From: Pseudomonas fluorescens
GTDB taxonomy: Bacteria; Pseudomonadota; Gammaproteobacteria; Pseudomonadales; Pseudomonadaceae
Reading direction: 5' to 3'
Length of the DNA stretch: 64,000 nucleotides
Assembly (NCBI RefSeq): GCF_902497785.1
Contig: NZ_CABVHK010000026.1
Span: 1-64,000, forward strand
The position numbers were made by a program, and so were the translations under genes. This document shows positions 61,147 to 64,000 of the stretch, in pieces. The notes under the pieces were generated by a model. That model did not search any database and was not told the origin of the DNA. It saw nothing but the letters and a program-made list of their open reading frames with translations. Every line of letters begins with the position of its first letter. Positions within the stretch are counted from its first letter, which is position 1.

Positions 61147-63066
61147 ATGAAGCTGCAGAGTATTCGGCTATGTAATTTTCAATCCTTCGGCAATGAGCCT
61201 ACGGTAATCACATTCGAGGATGTCACCTACCTTATCGGCCCTAATGGCTCTGGAAAGACAGCAGTCCTGCAAGCGCTCTGCAGGTTGTTTGCCTTTGATC
61301 CAAGCCTCCGTCGAATCAAGCGATCCGACTTCCATGTGCCTGCTGATGAGGATTTGGTACCTGAGGAGCGCAGTCTGTGGCTGGAAGCGGATTTCGAATT
61401 CCCAGAGCTTCTAGAGGACGAGGACAACTCTACCGTGGCCCCGCACTTCGCTCATATGCGATTGGACACAGCCGAAGGGATCCCGCGCGCTAGATATCGA
61501 TTGAGCGCAACGATGGGGATTGATGGGGACATTGAAGAGAACCTAGTTTTTGTCCTCGATGTTGATAAAGACGCCAACCCATTGTCGACCGCAGTAGTCA
61601 CTCGAGTGCATCGCAATACAATTCAAATGCATTACCTCCCCGCCAGACGAGACCCTGCCGACCACATAACCTATGGCGCTAATGCCCTGCTCGGACGCTT
61701 GCTACGAGCCGTAAATTGGGAAGACGACCGAGAACGGATCAAAGGACTCACTGACGAAATCAGCGAATGCTTGTCAGGAAACCAATCAGTAAGTGCATTC
61801 AGTGAAAGCCTGAATTTGATGTGGAAGCGACTTCACAGGGGCACCTTTTTCACCGACCCCAAGCTCACTTTCGTCACATCCGAAATTGAGTCGCTTCTCA
61901 GACACATGTCAGTGTCGTTCTCACCAGGGCACGACGAGAATCTAGTCGACTTCTCTCGCCTCAGCGATGGACAGAAGTCGATGCTCTATCTATCACTGGT
62001 GTTGTCCTCTCACGCCATCGGGCGTGCAGTCCTAACTGGTAAGGACGTTTCTTTCGACGCTGACAAACTGAAGCCACCGTCATTTACGCTGATCGCAGTG
62101 GAGGAACCTGAAAACAGCCTCTCACCTCATTACCTAGGGCGCATCGTTAACGCCCTCAATAGCTCAATTGGGGGGGCAGACTCCCAGGCAATCATCGCCA
62201 CGCATGCTCCATCCATGCTCCGCCGCGTGGATCCTGAGAACATCCGCTATCTACGCCTTGCTGCGAACCGCGCCACCAAAGTTACCTGTATAGCCCTACC
62301 CGACAAGGAAGATGAAGCTCATAAGTTTGTCCGAGAGGCTGTACAGGCCTTTCCGGAAGTCTATTTTTCCCGGCTAGTGGTACTGGGTGAGGGAGACAGC
62401 GAAGAAATTGTTCTTCCGAGAATTCTTCAGGCGAAAGGTGCGCCTGTTGATGAGTCGGCGGTGACCATCGCGCCACTGGGTGGTCGTCACGTCAACCATT
62501 TTTGGAGGTTGCTATCCGCGCTGGAGACGCCCTATGTAACCCTACTTGATCTCGACGTTGCACGACATCAAGGTGGGTGGGGACGTGTAACCAACGTCAA
62601 TAATCAACTTGCAAAATTTGCTCCAGAGAAAAAGCTTCCCGCTTGGAATATAGCCAAGTGGAATGATGATCTCCCGGTTCGAACCCACCATTGGTTTGAA
62701 GAAGGAAAAGTGAGCGTATTTGTCGAGCTGGAGAAGCGCGGAGTTTTCTTCTCAGAGCCCATGGATTTGGACTTCTCAATGTTGCTCGCCTACCCAAATG
62801 CATATGATGTATCGCTAAGCGATCCGGATGAGTCGACTGTTAAGGCCGTCCTAGGCAAGAGTCATCATAAGTCCGACCAATACAATGCAGCGGAACAGCA
62901 ACTTTTTGGCACCTACCACTCCAAGTTCAAACTAGGTAGCAAACCGGCAGCACACATCTCTGCCCTTGCAAAGCTCACTGATGAAGACCTGCTAAAGGCT
63001 CTTCCTCCTTCGTTAGATCGTTTGGCCAATGCAATCATCGCGGCGCTGGAGGACATCCCAGAATGA
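61147..63066 (+). CDS. OLD-family ATP-dependent endonuclease (GajA-like)
   Basis: 639-aa protein. An ABC-type ATPase comes first: Walker A GPNGSGKT (31-38), signature LSDGQ (272-276), Walker B AVEEPE (317-322) and the H-loop ATHAPSM (351-357). A C-terminal TOPRIM domain follows: VLGEGDSEE (about 412-420, catalytic Glu) and LLDLD (466-470), the DxD pair. This is the Gabija GajA / class 2 OLD architecture. It overlaps the next gene (UvrD-like helicase) by ATGA, the same arrangement as gajAB. Gabija GajA is a DNA nicking nuclease active in phage defence; here the family is certain, the system name is inferred. Confidence 0.85.
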   Translation: MKLQSIRLCNFQSFGNEPTVITFEDVTYLIGPNGSGKTAVLQALCRLFAFDPSLRRIKRSDFHVPADEDLVPEERSLWLEADFEFPELLEDEDNSTVAPHFAHMRLDTAEGIPRARYRLSATMGIDGDIEENLVFVLDVDKDANPLSTAVVTRVHRNTIQMHYLPARRDPADHITYGANALLGRLLRAVNWEDDRERIKGLTDEISECLSGNQSVSAFSESLNLMWKRLHRGTFFTDPKLTFVTSEIESLLRHMSVSFSPGHDENLVDFSRLSDGQKSMLYLSLVLSSHAIGRAVLTGKDVSFDADKLKPPSFTLIAVEEPENSLSPHYLGRIVNALNSSIGGADSQAIIATHAPSMLRRVDPENIRYLRLAANRATKVTCIALPDKEDEAHKFVREAVQAFPEVYFSRLVVLGEGDSEEIVLPRILQAKGAPVDESAVTIAPLGGRHVNHFWRLLSALETPYVTLLDLDVARHQGGWGRVTNVNNQLAKFAPEKKLPAWNIAKWNDDLPVRTHHWFEEGKVSVFVELEKRGVFFSEPMDLDFSMLLAYPNAYDVSLSDPDESTVKAVLGKSHHKSDQYNAAEQQLFGTYHSKFKLGSKPAAHISALAKLTDEDLLKALPPSLDRLANAIIAALEDIPE

Positions 63067-64000
63067 TCAGCGCGGATGTATGGAAAGTCGCCGATGGCTT
63101 GACCTTGGAAACAAACGCCCTTCTCGCTGTGAGGGAGCTTGGAAAGTCGCTCGCGCTCACCGCAGGCCCAGGCGCAGGCAAAACGGAGGTTCTGGCGCAG
63201 CGGGCAGACTTTTTGCTACGCACCGGAAACTGCCGATACCCCAAGCGAATACTGGCGATCTCCTTCAAGGTCGATGCGAGCATAAACCTCAAGGAACGGA
63301 TTCGTCGCAGATGCGGACTTGATCTGGCTGCACGCTTCGACAGCTACACCTTTCACGGCTTCGCCAAGCGCATCATTGATAGGTTTAGACCCGTGCTCAC
63401 GGGCGGGGACTCTCTTGAGCCAAACTACTCCATAGGCGACGAACCAATTCAAGGCAAACAAATTAAGTTCGCGCAGCTCATACCTCTCGCAACGAAGATC
63501 TTGAGCAATTCAGTGGTTGCAAGAAATGCAATTTGTCAGACCTACGCTGATGTATTCCTTGATGAGTTCCAAGACTGCACTACTGAGCAGTACGCACTGC
63601 TGAAGCTTGTCTTCATGAATAAGCCAATTCGATTGACCGCCGTCGGTGACACCAAACAGAAAATTATGGGCTGGGCGGGAGCACTGGATGGCATATTTAT
63701 AGACTACGCAAAGGACTTCGACGCCCGACCACTCAATCTATATCGAAACTTCCGATCTAAGCCTCGGCTTTTGCGGATGCAGAACGAGATCATTCGAACA
63801 CTTGATCCTGCTGCGGTGATGGCAGATGACCTGATCATTGGAAACGACGGCGAACTCCTCGCTCGAAACTACGACAACAGTCACAGCGAAGCAGCCGCGT
63901 TGGCCAACATCATCCAGAAGTGGATAGATGTAGAGAAAATACCCCTACCAGAAATAGCGATTCTTTTTCCCAGGCAGATAGACCTCTACGGCACCCCCCT
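63063..64000 (+). CDS. UvrD/Rep-family helicase (GajB-like), truncated by window end
   Basis: The first 312 residues of an SF1 helicase, open to the window edge. Walker A AGPGAGKT is at residues 34-41, motif Ia FKVDASINLKERI, motif II VFLDEFQDC with the DExQ-like box, and motif III AVGDTKQKIMGWAG. This is preceded by the usual SF1A start. It overlaps the OLD nuclease gene by ATGA, so the two proteins are translated together. In Gabija the helicase activates on DNA ends or ssDNA from phage. The C-terminal part is not seen. Confidence 0.82.
   Translation, partial: MISADVWKVADGLTLETNALLAVRELGKSLALTAGPGAGKTEVLAQRADFLLRTGNCRYPKRILAISFKVDASINLKERIRRRCGLDLAARFDSYTFHGFAKRIIDRFRPVLTGGDSLEPNYSIGDEPIQGKQIKFAQLIPLATKILSNSVVARNAICQTYADVFLDEFQDCTTEQYALLKLVFMNKPIRLTAVGDTKQKIMGWAGALDGIFIDYAKDFDARPLNLYRNFRSKPRLLRMQNEIIRTLDPAAVMADDLIIGNDGELLARNYDNSHSEAAALANIIQKWIDVEKIPLPEIAILFPRQIDLYGTP

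Larger units (their letters stand above)
10225..64000. mobile_element. Accessory genomic island, metal resistance plus defence (extends beyond window)
   Basis: The interval starts at the truncated antiporter gene and begins with a recombinase operon. It contains no recognisable core gene up to the window end. Signs of mosaic assembly are many hypothetical genes, a DUF411 gene fragment at 33.5 kb, duplicated intergenic blocks (36.2/54.2 kb), no REP elements, and base composition that changes between modules (AT-rich recombinases, GC-rich Cus operon). The right end is not visible. Confidence 0.75.

Noticed and set aside
1..64000. CRISPR array, tRNA or rRNA genes
   Set aside because: I saw no regularly spaced direct repeats of CRISPR type, no cloverleaf with a TTCGANNC arm and no rRNA-like sequence. 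In particular the island does not visibly start at a tRNA gene.

Overview
The window reads as a Pseudomonas chromosome, most likely of the P. fluorescens group. The basis is family-level: a bauA/mmsA beta-alanine module, a PA0142-type 8-oxoguanine deaminase and the typical P. fluorescens REP palindromes. There is a clear split at about 10.22 kb. Left of it lie core metabolic genes with REP elements between them. Right of it, to the end of the window, is a large mosaic accessory island without REPs and with variable base composition.

Layout. 0.3-5.6 kb: mmsA and bauA (minus strand) beside LysR and RutR-like TetR regulators and yigZ. 6.2-9.3 kb: a MerR regulator divergent from a small membrane protein, an SDR and 8-oxoguanine deaminase. 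9.45-10.22 kb: a 5'-truncated calcium:proton antiporter gene, interrupted by the island. 10.35-16.74 kb: an overlapping four-gene recombinase operon (about 729, 724, 185 and 499 aa). 16.9-21.6 kb: small hypothetical genes separated by a structured intergenic repeat present four times. 21.8-33.5 kb: copper resistance (CopRS, CopABCD, DUF411 protein, PtrA-like, Met/His-rich proteins, P1B ATPase, CopZ) with CopR-box and CueR-like sites. 33.5-38 kb: a DUF411 gene fragment, then hypothetical genes. 38-46.3 kb: an Acr3-like exporter with a MerR sensor, and a Cus-type RND silver/copper efflux operon. 46.8-54 kb: a large arsenic cluster (arsN1, MFS, arsO, three arsenate reductases, arsH, arsB, arsR, arsN2). 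54-64 kb: hypothetical genes, a retron reverse transcriptase with a trypsin-like protease gene, a DUF808 protein, and a Gabija-like OLD nuclease/UvrD helicase pair that runs off the window.

How it fits together: the recombinases are the probable mobility module. The cargo is envelope and cytoplasmic detoxification of Cu/Ag and As (inorganic, methylated and arsinothricin-type), followed by anti-phage defence. The most interesting unit is the retron at 57.0-59.7 kb: its RT has both retron hallmarks (NAxxH and VTG), a plausible msr-msd RNA lies upstream, and the next gene has a complete His-Asp-Ser protease triad. The structured repeats at 17.4-20.9 kb and the paired 175-bp repeats at 36.2 and 54.2 kb suggest further, unexplained recombination activity. 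All assignments come from reading the sequence; no database search was run.
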